DNA of 64,000 nt from JAILEN01 sp036723975 (GTDB lineage Bacteria > Bacillota > Clostridia > Lachnospirales > Lachnospiraceae), in NCBI GenBank assembly GCA_036723975.1, contig DAIMGJ010000007.1, positions 48,735-112,734 of the forward strand, in the 5' to 3' direction. Numbering within the stretch: position 1 is the first letter of the stretch; each line of letters starts with the position of its first letter. This document shows, piece by piece, positions 44,041 to 52,790 of the stretch. The position numbers and the translations under genes are program-made. The notes under the pieces were generated by a model. The model was not told the DNA's origin, made no database searches, and saw nothing but the letters and a program-made list of their open reading frames with translations.

Positions 44041-45963
44041 TTATGCCCTCACATCAAAGGAATACCGGGAGATATTCTCCGGTGTTTTTACATCACGTTC
44101 CAAAAAATCGGAAACAAAATCAATGGGCTTTGTATCGTTTTCACATTCAATCTCACAGGTATAACCCAAATTGTCCAGGTTTTCTTTTAAAACATGGATA
44201 TTGTTCATAACCAGATTGTAGGAAGCATCATCTTCCAAGAAAAACTTGGTATTCACATTTTTATTTTTCATGCGAACCGAAATATCCGTAGAGCCCAAAT
44301 GTTCCAAATCAAAATGTAAAAATGCGGTAATCTCATCATTTTCATTCTGCTGTTGCTGCTTCTTATTTCGAAAAACATACAAATCTCCGGTTGCCTGTCC
44401 TCCGGATAACTGAAGTGGAATCTGAACATAGGTATACAAATCATTCACCTGTGATATAAACTCTAGATTCTCATGAACCGCAGACGCTGCAGACACAATT
44501 GGATTGTCAGACTTCGTCGACAAATGACTTGCGCTCTCTGCAACCCGCGTCATAACTTCGTCCATCTTCTTGTATACATCATCCAATTTGTGCGGTTCTT
44601 TTAATTCTTCCGGAGCAACGGTAATGTTTTGGGCAAGCAAATGAGACATCAATTTTCCGAAGCTGTCTCTTCCAAACAATTCTTTTGCAAAGGGGACATC
44701 TCCGGGATTGGACGAAAAATGTTCCACTACCTGTTTCATTAACTCTTTTACAGGCACCTCCGGCTTCAAAGCACCGTTTTCATCAAAAAACTCAGGATGC
44801 TTTTGCGCAAAAGAAGTCTGCTTACTTAAAACATAAGAGATATCTCCGTTTTCTTTCGGAGTAAGTCCGCGACCGATGGTCTCAAAGGAGAATTCTTCCT
44901 GCTCATACTCCTTTACAACAATCTGTTCCTCCGGTGCATCCGATAACAGTTCCATAACGGAATCCTGAGACAAATTCATAATGGGAGAATCTTCTCCACC
45001 TTCGGGCATGAAAATCTGCTGCGGATTTGTCACAACATCTTCAGAGACCTTTACCGTATTTTCCGAAAGGATTTCTTTTTGCGCAGCATCCGCTTCCGCA
45101 CCTTTTACTTCAGCACTTTCTCCTGCATTGTTTTGCGCCAATTCCTTTAATGCTTCCGCTTGTGTATTCGCAGAAAAAGGTATATTTATATTCGGCACTT
45201 TCAGATTTGGAATCGGTGAACCCGCAAGCTTGCTTAATCCGTCCGCCTGGGTTTTTGAAATTAAAGATTCCGTCTCATCATTTGTCGCAATGGAAACCAA
45301 CTCTTTTTGAAGGTCAATGGCATCCTCCACCGATACCTCTTCGGAAGACAAAAACTCCGAGATGCTTTTTCCAAGTTCTCCTACTTCCCGAAGCAACTGA
45401 CCTTCGTTGTTTTTATAGTTTTCAAACTGATGCACCATTTCCTGTGTCAAAGGAAGATTATGCTTTGTCATCACAACGATGGTGGAAACATCTGCCTTTG
45501 GCATAGATGCAGCCGCACGGGCCATCTCACCGATACTCTTTGCATCGATGGGCATATGTTCTTTCATCATGGTATTAACCATGTTTAAATTTTCCTCGGT
45601 TACCGCCATTCCTGCAGCGGATAAAGCGTTTAATAACGTAGGATTATTCATTGAGCCAATGGAAACCGGCTTAATCTGTATAACATTTTCTTCGTTGGAT
45701 TTTACTTGAAAAAAGACAGACTCTCCGATATTTAAGGAAATACTTCCGTCCAATCTGGCGGAAATATTTTGTCCGCTGGACAAACCTAAGGTCACCTGGT
45801 TACCCTTGATATTATTTACCGTACCCTCAAATATCTGACCTTTTTGCAATTTGGAAATGGTGGAAACAAGTTGCTCCACGCCTTTGGTTTTGGTTTTTGC
45901 AGAGACATCGCCACCGGTTGATAGATTTGATTGATATTGATTTACTAGGTCTTGAATCTGCAA
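44041..45963 (-). CDS. FliK-like (hook-length control) protein
   Basis: A 640-residue protein. An N-terminal part binds ideas of secretion-substrate proteins (QNISARLDGSISLNIGESVFFQV, a small beta domain), a middle low-complexity region is rich in Glu, Ala and Ser, and the C-terminal 120 residues (AFLHFDLEHLGSTDISVRM, then NIHVLKENLDNLGYTCEIE) match the FliK C-terminal fold that switches export specificity. Together with the FlhB-like gene it recreates the FliK-FlhB partnership outside the main flagellar operon. Exact role unproven. Confidence 0.75.
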   Translation of the reverse strand: MQIQDLVNQYQSNLSTGGDVSAKTKTKGVEQLVSTISKLQKGQIFEGTVNNIKGNQVTLGLSSGQNISARLDGSISLNIGESVFFQVKSNEENVIQIKPVSIGSMNNPTLLNALSAAGMAVTEENLNMVNTMMKEHMPIDAKSIGEMARAAASMPKADVSTIVVMTKHNLPLTQEMVHQFENYKNNEGQLLREVGELGKSISEFLSSEEVSVEDAIDLQKELVSIATNDETESLISKTQADGLSKLAGSPIPNLKVPNINIPFSANTQAEALKELAQNNAGESAEVKGAEADAAQKEILSENTVKVSEDVVTNPQQIFMPEGGEDSPIMNLSQDSVMELLSDAPEEQIVVKEYEQEEFSFETIGRGLTPKENGDISYVLSKQTSFAQKHPEFFDENGALKPEVPVKELMKQVVEHFSSNPGDVPFAKELFGRDSFGKLMSHLLAQNITVAPEELKEPHKLDDVYKKMDEVMTRVAESASHLSTKSDNPIVSAASAVHENLEFISQVNDLYTYVQIPLQLSGGQATGDLYVFRNKKQQQQNENDEITAFLHFDLEHLGSTDISVRMKNKNVNTKFFLEDDASYNLVMNNIHVLKENLDNLGYTCEIECENDTKPIDFVSDFLERDVKTPENISRYSFDVRA

Positions 45964-45992
45964 AACGTTTCCCCCAAATATACTTTACATAA

Positions 45993-46769
45993 TTACTTGT
46001 TTATCTGATCCTGCATGTTTTTTAAAAAACTCAGGCGATGTTCAGGACAAACTCCGTACTCAATGATTCGATCGCGGTGAGCCTGAGTGCCGTATCCCTT
46101 GTGATCCTTGAAACCGTACATCGGATATTTTTCGTCAAGCTCTTCCATAATATGATCACGTGTAACTTTTGCAAGAATAGAAGCAGCTGCAATGGAAACG
46201 CTTCTGGCATCTCCTTTCACGATGTTTTCCTGCGGAATCTTAAGACCCGGAATCAGGAAAGCATCTGTAAGCGCAAAGTCAGGCTGTGGAGACAGTTGAG
46301 AAACCGCCAATCTCATGGCTTCAAAATCAGCTTTTCCCACACCGATTTCATCAATACGGGCAGCACTTACAATTCCAACGCCGTAACAAATGGCCTTTTC
46401 CTTGATTTCCAAAAACAGTTCCTCTCGTTTTTGCTCGGAAAGCTTTTTAGAATCGTTCAAATATAAAATATCCAAATCTTTCGGCAGAATGGCAGCTCCT
46501 GCTACAATCGGTCCTGCAAAAGGTCCTCTTCCGGCTTCGTCCACGCCACAAATAAGTTCGTAGCGGTCTTCATATCGGTGTTCAAACTCTCGCATAGCCT
46601 CGATGCGAAGAATTTCTTTATGATAATCTTCAATCCTTTTTTCGGCTTTTTTTACAAGGGATTTTACACCGTTTCTCGCATCATCGGAATAATTCGCAAT
46701 AAACCCCGATAATTCATCCAAAGAGCAGGAATCTAATTCATTTTTGATATCCGAAACGGAAAGCGCCAT
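45993..46769 (-). CDS. rnhB: Ribonuclease HII
   Basis: Cuts RNA at ribonucleotides embedded in DNA. Core motifs: ICGVDEAGRGPFAGPIVAGA (first catalytic Asp and Glu), LNDSKKLSEQKRE, SIAAASILAKVTRD and GYGTQAHRDRI. The 258 residues include a helical N-terminal extension of about 70 residues seen in Gram-positive RnhB. Its ATG overlaps the lepB stop by one base. Confidence 0.97.
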   Translation of the reverse strand: MALSVSDIKNELDSCSLDELSGFIANYSDDARNGVKSLVKKAEKRIEDYHKEILRIEAMREFEHRYEDRYELICGVDEAGRGPFAGPIVAGAAILPKDLDILYLNDSKKLSEQKREELFLEIKEKAICYGVGIVSAARIDEIGVGKADFEAMRLAVSQLSPQPDFALTDAFLIPGLKIPQENIVKGDARSVSIAAASILAKVTRDHIMEELDEKYPMYGFKDHKGYGTQAHRDRIIEYGVCPEHRLSFLKNMQDQINK

Positions 46770-47368
46770 TATTTTTTCACCTCATAGTTTTTCAACAATG
46801 TAATCTCGTTAAATGGATAAATACGAGCCCATGCCCTTCCGGTAATCTGTTCCCGTTTGATATTTCCCACTTCCGGGAAACGGCTGTCCAAACTGGCATT
46901 TCGGTTATCACCCAAAACAAAATATTCTCCGGCCCCTAGTTTCACGGATTCGATTGCTCTGCCCGGATCCTCTATACGTGCTATACCGTAATCTTCTTCC
47001 AAAAGAGAACCGTTAATATAAATATTGCCCTCTTCATCAATGCGAACGGTCTCTCCCGGGAGTCCGATGACGCGTTTGATATAATAGGTGTCCTGATCAA
47101 CAGGGAAAATAACAATATCAAATCTGGCAGGATCCCTAAAACGATAGGTAATCTTGTCCATGATCAGATTGTCCCCGTCACTTAACGTAAGCTCCATGGA
47201 AGAACCGCTTACCTCCGTTCGCTGTCCCACAAAATGTAGTATTAAAAAAGTAACCACAAATACCGCAAACAAATAAAGAACCAATGACAAGAGTTCTTTT
47301 CCGATATTTACTTCTTCCTTTGAATCTTTATTTATCTGAACTTGTTTCTTCTGCGTTGTGTTATCCAT
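46769..47368 (-). CDS. lepB: Signal peptidase I (copy 1)
   Basis: Cleaves signal peptides outside the membrane. One N-terminal helix (about 30-50) and the catalytic Ser in SGSSMELTLSDGD, Lys in YYIKRVIGLPGE, and LGDNRNASLDSR. 199 residues from ATG 47368, which has GGAG upstream; the in-frame TTG at 47392 would overlap rbgA. Second signal peptidase gene on the other side of rbgA. Confidence 0.95.
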   Translation of the reverse strand: MDNTTQKKQVQINKDSKEEVNIGKELLSLVLYLFAVFVVTFLILHFVGQRTEVSGSSMELTLSDGDNLIMDKITYRFRDPARFDIVIFPVDQDTYYIKRVIGLPGETVRIDEEGNIYINGSLLEEDYGIARIEDPGRAIESVKLGAGEYFVLGDNRNASLDSRFPEVGNIKREQITGRAWARIYPFNEITLLKNYEVKK

Positions 47369-47372
47369 TTTA

Positions 47373-48218
47373 TTATTTCTCCGGCTTTTCAATCGTTATT
47401 TTTCCAAGTCGCCCGTTTTTAAAATCATCCAAAAACAATGTGGCGGCTTTCGTAAAATCCGTGTCTCCTCCGGGTTTGATACAATTCCTTGCTTTTGCGA
47501 TTTCATTAATCACGTCAATGGGTTCCTGACTTTCCTCTACACCATATTTTTCAAAAATACGACCGGGATAAATGCCTCGGAGAAGTTTTACCACTTCAAG
47601 TGCCATTTCATCCGTTTGAATCACTTCTGCCCGAATGGCACCAATGGAAGCCAAATAAAGTCCCACGGTTTGATCCTCAAACTTTGGCCAAAGAATTCCC
47701 GGTGTATCCAACAGTTCCAAGTCCTTACGCAGGCGAATCCACTGCTTGCCTTTCGTAACTCCCGGTTTGTTTCCGGTCTTTGTAGCAGCTTTCCCGGCAT
47801 AGGAATTGATAAATGTGGACTTTCCGATGTTTGGTATGCCCACTACCATGGCACGGATTGGACGATTCTTAATTCCTCGTTTCAAATCCCGCTCTCTTTT
47901 TTCTCTGCATGCCTTTTCCACTGCCTCATCCACAAGCCGGGCCGATTTTTTTTCTCGTGCGTCGATGGCAATTGCGACATATCCCTTATTTTCAAAATAC
48001 GAAATCCACTGTTTCGTCACCTCATCATCGCTTAAATCTTTTTTGTTAAGCAAAATGATTCTGGCCTTTCCCTGACCTAAAGAGTCAATATCCGGATTCC
48101 TTGAGGCCAAAGGAATCCGCGCATCAATCAACTCAATTACCAAATCAATTATTTTAATATCTTCCCGCATCTGACGAATCGCTTTCGTCATATGTCCGGG
48201 ATACCATTGAAATTCCAT
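47373..48218 (-). CDS. rbgA: Ribosome biogenesis GTPase YlqF/RbgA
   Basis: Circularly permuted GTPase for late 50S assembly. G4 NKKDLSD (about 58-64) precedes G1 GIPNIGKSTFINS (about 125) and G3 DTPGILWPK, the permuted order typical of the family. FQWYPGHMTKAIRQM opens the protein. 281 residues. Eight bases after the second signal peptidase gene. Confidence 0.97.
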   Translation of the reverse strand: MEFQWYPGHMTKAIRQMREDIKIIDLVIELIDARIPLASRNPDIDSLGQGKARIILLNKKDLSDDEVTKQWISYFENKGYVAIAIDAREKKSARLVDEAVEKACREKRERDLKRGIKNRPIRAMVVGIPNIGKSTFINSYAGKAATKTGNKPGVTKGKQWIRLRKDLELLDTPGILWPKFEDQTVGLYLASIGAIRAEVIQTDEMALEVVKLLRGIYPGRIFEKYGVEESQEPIDVINEIAKARNCIKPGGDTDFTKAATLFLDDFKNGRLGKITIEKPEK

Positions 48219-48226
48219 AAATGCTC

Positions 48227-48862
48227 CTAATAATTAATCAATCCGAAATGATGCAAGCTCAAGCAAAACCATACTTTTCCAATCACTGCATCCGAAGAGA
48301 TATTTCCGATGGTTTCATAGCGGGAATCCTCGGAATTATTGCGATTGTCTCCCAGAAGAAAATACTCATCCTCTCCCAAGACAATTTCCGTAGCAGCAAG
48401 TCCCGGATCAGCAATATCCTCTGTCTCAGCTATATTATGAAACAAAACGTCGTTTAAATAAACATCTCCTCCGGAAATACGAATCTTGTCACCGGGCGTG
48501 CCAATCACACGCTTCACCGAATACTGCGCACGAAGGTTGGAACTTGGCTGAAATACAACTATATCGTTGGTGGAAATCCCTCCGATTTTACTGAGTAAAA
48601 CCACATCTCCGGAACTTAGGGTAGGTTCCATTGACTCTCCGGCTACGGTAAATCGTATTCCAAAACCTCTGGTCACTCCGTAAGCCAATAACACCACCAA
48701 AGCAATTTCCAGCGCAAAAATAACGATTTTTTTCGCCTGTTCCATTTTAAATCTACGGCGACGTCTGGAAAAATCCAGTCCATCCTCTCTTAAAAACGGG
48801 ATACGTATTCTTTTGTAAAAAGGAAGTCGGCCTCCCCTTAATCTCATCCGCATAAAAAACAC
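48227..48862 (-). CDS. Signal peptidase I (copy 2)
   Basis: Paralogue of the signal peptidase at 46.8 kb. Catalytic Ser in GESMEPTLSSGD, Lys in YSVKRVIGTPGD, and LGDNRNNSEDSR, with one membrane helix (about 43-63). The N-terminus is unusually basic (a run of Arg near residue 33-38). The start is uncertain: GTG 48862 has AAGGA five bases upstream, while ATG 48853 is nine bases later. Two copies flanking rbgA suggest duplication, though they differ clearly. Confidence 0.92.
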   Translation of the reverse strand: MFFMRMRLRGGRLPFYKRIRIPFLREDGLDFSRRRRRFKMEQAKKIVIFALEIALVVLLAYGVTRGFGIRFTVAGESMEPTLSSGDVVLLSKIGGISTNDIVVFQPSSNLRAQYSVKRVIGTPGDKIRISGGDVYLNDVLFHNIAETEDIADPGLAATEIVLGEDEYFLLGDNRNNSEDSRYETIGNISSDAVIGKVWFCLSLHHFGLINY

Positions 48863-48884
48863 AATTGTCCTTTCCTAAGGATTC

Positions 48885-49856
48885 TTATAAATAATGGGCA
48901 CGAAGTTCATCTGCGGAAAAAGGAGAAAGATAAGCCGGTGCAATATCAAATACGGTCTTCGCTCCTGACAATCCCTCCTGATTCATCTTATAAGCCGCAC
49001 GTGCGTAAGCAGCTAAAACCGATCCTGTAAAATCCGGATTGGAATCCAACTTTAAGCTGTATTCAATCACATGCTTTGTATCACCGGTACTTCCTGTATA
49101 AATAACAGAACCACCATGTGGAAGCCCCTTATGCTTTGCATCCAACTCCTCCTGAGAAATAAACGTAACTGTGGTATCATAGTCCGCAAAGTAGTTTGGC
49201 ATTTCTTTTATTTCTTTTTCGATTCGTGCTAAATCCGCACCCTCTTTTGCTACAACATAGCATTCACGTGTATGCTTTTCCCGGGTGGTAAGTTCCGGAT
49301 TTTCTCCGTTTCTGACACGTTTTACCGCAGCCTCAACCGGCACGGTATACTGTCTTGCATCTGCAACACCTTCGATACGACGAATCGCATCACTGTGTCC
49401 CTGACTTACGCCTCTGCCCCAGAAGGTATAATCCTTTCCGTTAGGCAATACACTGTGGGAATATAAACGATTGATAGAAAACATGCCCGGATCCCAACCG
49501 GTGGAAATTACGCCGATTTTCTTTCCTTCTTTTGCAGAAGCATCCACAGCGGCAAAATGTGTCGGGATATTTGCATGGGTATCAAAAGAATCAACAACGT
49601 TATAATCGCGTGCATACTTCGGTGTCATCTCCGGAAGATCCGTAGCGGAACCACCACAAATAATGAGCACATCTATATCATTTTGCATATGTGATAATTC
49701 GTCCACATGAAGAACCTTCGCACTCGGTGTAGCAATCTTTACACTTTCCGGTGCGCGACGGGTAAACACATATAAAAGGTCCTGGTCATCATTGGCGTTA
49801 ACTGCCTTCTCCACTCCCCGACCCAGGTTACCATATCCTAATATTCCAACTCTCAT
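48885..49856 (-). CDS. ddh: meso-Diaminopimelate D-dehydrogenase
   Basis: NADPH-dependent one-step conversion of tetrahydrodipicolinate to meso-diaminopimelate for lysine and peptidoglycan. GILGYGNLGRGVEKAV binds NADPH; ISTGWDPGMFSINRLY and FWGRGVSQGHSDAIRRI are the family substrate motifs. 323 residues, normal. The direct Ddh route bypasses the acylated intermediates. It lies 22 bases before the second signal peptidase and after a terminator. Confidence 0.96.
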   Translation of the reverse strand: MRVGILGYGNLGRGVEKAVNANDDQDLLYVFTRRAPESVKIATPSAKVLHVDELSHMQNDIDVLIICGGSATDLPEMTPKYARDYNVVDSFDTHANIPTHFAAVDASAKEGKKIGVISTGWDPGMFSINRLYSHSVLPNGKDYTFWGRGVSQGHSDAIRRIEGVADARQYTVPVEAAVKRVRNGENPELTTREKHTRECYVVAKEGADLARIEKEIKEMPNYFADYDTTVTFISQEELDAKHKGLPHGGSVIYTGSTGDTKHVIEYSLKLDSNPDFTGSVLAAYARAAYKMNQEGLSGAKTVFDIAPAYLSPFSADELRAHYL

Positions 49857-49910
49857 CTTTTTTCTCCTTCCTTATCCTTAAAATCAACTGTTTTAAATTT
49901 TAGCACAAAT

Positions 49911-49938
49911 AAAAAGGGAGGAAAATATTTTTCCTCCC
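49911..49938 (-). terminator. Terminator after the response regulator gene
   Basis: GGGAGGAAAA pairs with TTTTCCTCCC around a three-base loop, followed by TTTTTATT on the minus strand. Confidence 0.8.
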
Positions 49939-49952
49939 AAAAACCTTTAAAA

Positions 49953-50702
49953 TCATCCAATAACCTTTGCCACTTCAGATTTGATAATGTCCATAGTAAT
50001 CGGTTTTAAAATATAACCGGATGGGCGAAGCGCAATCAAAGGTGTAATCTGCGCCTTATCCGAAATACCTGTCACAAATATCACCGGTATTCCACGATAC
50101 TTCTCATCAGCGCGGATCTTTTCAAGTACCTCTTTTCCATTCATATCCGGCATTTCGTAATCCAGTAAAATCAAATCCGGAATCTTGTTTGAAAGCATCT
50201 CAAACGTCTTTTTTCCGGAATTTGCGAGATTAACGTTGTACTTTTCTTCAAGCATGGTTTTCAGACTGCGAAGCGTGGTGGCATCATCGTCCACAACCAA
50301 AATCGTTTTTTTCTTTGCGGCTTCCTGCTTAATCTTTTTCTGAGAGACCTTTAATTTTGTACAAACTAAATACATGGCGGCTTCTTCTTCAAAAGGAAGG
50401 TTCAAGTTATCCAACGGACCGCCCACATATAATTTTTCAAATCGGACAAAATCCTGTACCTTGCCAAAAGTAACAATATTCAAATCCGGATTCTTATCCT
50501 GAATGGTATTTAAAGCCATCGTCGGAGATACCAAGAGTTCTTCCACGCTTACCAATAACAAATCCGGCTTCATAACTTCAATAACACCGGCGCAGGAATC
50601 AAGTGAAGATTCCATCATCTGCACACCAAAGAACTGCTCTAAGTATTTAAAGCAAGCCCTTGCGTCCTCATCCATTTTACCGATTGCAAGTAATTGTTTC
50701 AT
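49953..50702 (-). CDS. Response regulator with C-terminal receiver domain
   Basis: A 249-residue protein with no DNA-binding domain. The C-terminal half is a complete receiver (TILVVDDDATTLRSL, phospho-Asp in LILLDYEMPDMNG, Thr in VTGIS, Lys in LKPITMD). The N-terminal 110 residues look like a degenerate receiver-like domain lacking the acidic pocket. No kinase is adjacent. ATG 50702 is chosen although its GGAG is close; TTGTTT and TATATT boxes about 50-75 bases upstream could form its promoter. Possibly part of chemotaxis or c-di-GMP-type signalling; not known. Confidence 0.88.
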   Translation of the reverse strand: MKQLLAIGKMDEDARACFKYLEQFFGVQMMESSLDSCAGVIEVMKPDLLLVSVEELLVSPTMALNTIQDKNPDLNIVTFGKVQDFVRFEKLYVGGPLDNLNLPFEEEAAMYLVCTKLKVSQKKIKQEAAKKKTILVVDDDATTLRSLKTMLEEKYNVNLANSGKKTFEMLSNKIPDLILLDYEMPDMNGKEVLEKIRADEKYRGIPVIFVTGISDKAQITPLIALRPSGYILKPITMDIIKSEVAKVIG

Positions 50703-50799
50703 AACTCCACAACACTCTTTCCCTGAAATCAACGATACTTAAGTTAAATATAGCATATCTGTACTTGAAAAAACAAATCTTTTCGAAAAATACAAATAG

Positions 50800-51288
50800 T
50801 TATTTTTCGTTGATATAATTTACCAATCCGCCAAGATCGATAATCTTTTGCATAAATTCCGGGAAGGCCTGTCCTTGGAATGTCTTGCCTGTGGTGACAT
50901 CGGTAATCAATCCGCTGTCAAAATCCACTTCTACCTCATCCCCTGCCGAGATTGCATTTGCTGCCTCCGGACATTCAATGATGGGAAGACCGATATTAAT
51001 GGCATTTCGATAAAAAATACGTGCAAAGGTATCCGCAATCACACAACTGATTCCGCTGGCTTTAATCGCAATGGGTGCATGTTCTCTGGAAGAGCCGCAT
51101 CCAAAGTTTTTGGTAGCCACCATAATATCTCCGTTCTGTACCTTTGATACAAACTCTTTATCAATATCTTCCATGCAATGAAGCGCCAATTCTTTCGGGT
51201 CGGAGGAATTCAAATAACGTGCCGGAATAATCACATCCGTATCCACATTATCTCCATATTTAAATACTCTTCCTTTTGCCTTTTCCAT
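50800..51288 (-). CDS. leuD: 3-isopropylmalate dehydratase, small subunit
   Basis: Swivel domain of the leucine-pathway isomerase. KYGDNVDTDVIIPARYL, the substrate motif FGCGSSREHAPIAIKA and ARIFYRNAINIGLP are all clear. 162 residues, the small-type LeuD. It follows leuC by 12 bases and ends the ilvN-ilvC-leuC-leuD string. Confidence 0.97.
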   Translation of the reverse strand: MEKAKGRVFKYGDNVDTDVIIPARYLNSSDPKELALHCMEDIDKEFVSKVQNGDIMVATKNFGCGSSREHAPIAIKASGISCVIADTFARIFYRNAINIGLPIIECPEAANAISAGDEVEVDFDSGLITDVTTGKTFQGQAFPEFMQKIIDLGGLVNYINEK

Positions 51289-51300
51289 GATGTCTCCTCC

Positions 51301-52560
51301 TTATACCTTGGCCGGGTCTGAAATATAACCGGTAATGGCACTGGCAGCAGCTACTGCCGGTGAAGCCAAATAGATTTCAGAATCCACAGCTCCCATTCGT
51401 CCCACAAAGTTTCTGTTGGTTGTAGATACGCATCTTTCCTTAGAAGCCAAGATTCCCATATAGCCTCCCAAACACGGGCCACAAGTCGGTGTGGAAACAA
51501 CTGCACCTGCTTCAATAAAGGTGCGAATAAAGCCTGCTTCCATAGCATCCAAATAAATCTGTTGGGTTCCGGGAATAATAATACAACGGATTCCCTTTGC
51601 TACCTTTTTGCCTTTTAAAATCTCGGCTGCCATCTCTAAATCTTCAAATCGACCATTGGTACAACTACCGATTACAACCTGATCTATCTTTATCTCTTCC
51701 ACTTCATCAATGGTTTTTGTATTCTCCGGTAAATGTGGAAAAGCCACCGTTGACTTTAATGCAGACAAATCAATGGTAATAGTTTCATCATACTCTGCAT
51801 CTTCATCTGCTGCATATACCTTATACTCCCGATTCGAATGGGAATCCAAATACGCTTTTGTAATCTCATCCACAGGGAAAATACCGTTTTTGGCTCCGGC
51901 TTCGATTGCCATATTGCAAATACAAAGACGATCATCCATAGAAAGATAACTTACGCCCTCTCCGGTAAACTCCAAGGAGCGATACAAAGCGCCATCTACA
52001 CCAATTGTTCCAATCAAATGTAAAATCACATCTTTCCCGGAAATATACTTGTTCGGTTTACCGACAAGTTCAACTTTAATAGCAGAAGGCACTTTAAACC
52101 AGGCCTTTCCTGTGGCCATACCGGCAGCCATATCCGTAGAGCCCACACCGGTAGAAAAAGCTCCCACCGCGCCGTAGGTACAGGTATGAGAATCTGCTCC
52201 GATAATACAATCTCCTGCAACCACCAATCCTTTTTCAGGAAGAAGTGCATGCTCAATACCCATCTGTCCCACATCAAAGTAATTGGTAATCTCATTCTTT
52301 CCCGCAAACTCACGCACACATTTGCAATGCTCTGCGGATTTAATATCTTTATTTGGAACAAAGTGATCCATAACAAGTGCAATCTTGTCTTTATGGAACA
52401 CACCGTCCACCTTCATCTTCTCGATTTCATGAATGGCAACGGGAGAAGTAATATCATTTCCCAGTACCAAATCCAGATCCGCCTCAATCAGCTGTCCCGC
52501 AACAACACTGTCAAGGCCCGCATGTGCTGCCAATATTTTCTGTGTCATCGTCATTCCCAT
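51301..52560 (-). CDS. leuC: 3-isopropylmalate dehydratase, large subunit
   Basis: Binds the 4Fe-4S cluster that isomerises 2- to 3-isopropylmalate. Cluster cysteines lie in VIGSCTNGRFEDL and TCGPCLGGYMG; GADSHTCTYGAVGAF is the aconitase-family motif. 419 residues from the ATG at 52560, which follows GGAGG by eight bases; upstream in-frame codons belong to the leader. A long palindromic element separates it from ilvC. Confidence 0.97.
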   Translation of the reverse strand: MGMTMTQKILAAHAGLDSVVAGQLIEADLDLVLGNDITSPVAIHEIEKMKVDGVFHKDKIALVMDHFVPNKDIKSAEHCKCVREFAGKNEITNYFDVGQMGIEHALLPEKGLVVAGDCIIGADSHTCTYGAVGAFSTGVGSTDMAAGMATGKAWFKVPSAIKVELVGKPNKYISGKDVILHLIGTIGVDGALYRSLEFTGEGVSYLSMDDRLCICNMAIEAGAKNGIFPVDEITKAYLDSHSNREYKVYAADEDAEYDETITIDLSALKSTVAFPHLPENTKTIDEVEEIKIDQVVIGSCTNGRFEDLEMAAEILKGKKVAKGIRCIIIPGTQQIYLDAMEAGFIRTFIEAGAVVSTPTCGPCLGGYMGILASKERCVSTTNRNFVGRMGAVDSEIYLASPAVAAASAITGYISDPAKV

Positions 52561-52605
52561 GCGCGTACCCTCCAAAATTAAATATAAATATAACAAATAC
52601 AAATT

Positions 52606-52776
52606 AAGTCTGCTTGTGTAGCAATATTCTCCTCGGCACCGTCTCCGCTTCACCTCGACTAGTCGAATGTCTGTAAAGACCTGACTCCTAAAGTCGTCAG
52701 ATCAACAGACATACGACGGATTCTCGGAGCGCTTCGCGGTGACTATTCGGAGAATATTCTACATCAAAGCAGACTT
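52606..52776. repeat. Long imperfect palindrome between ilvC and leuC
   Basis: Outer arms AAGTCTGCTT...ATATTCTCC (52606-52632) and GGAGAATATT...AGCAGACTT (52749-52776) are complementary with small bulges. Inside, on the minus strand, ATGTCTGT and GATCTGAC pair with GTCAGGTC and ACAGACAT. The 171-base element can fold almost end to end and is richer in G and C than the bases around it. No reading frame is evident. It may be a miniature inverted-repeat element, an attenuator or a processing site. Confidence 0.6.
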
Positions 52777-52790
52777 ATTTAAAGCTAGAA

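Noticed and set aside
52561..52653. N-terminal extension of LeuC by 31 residues
   Set aside because: The extension has no family match, overlaps the palindromic element, and a GGAGG site correctly precedes the ATG at 52560.
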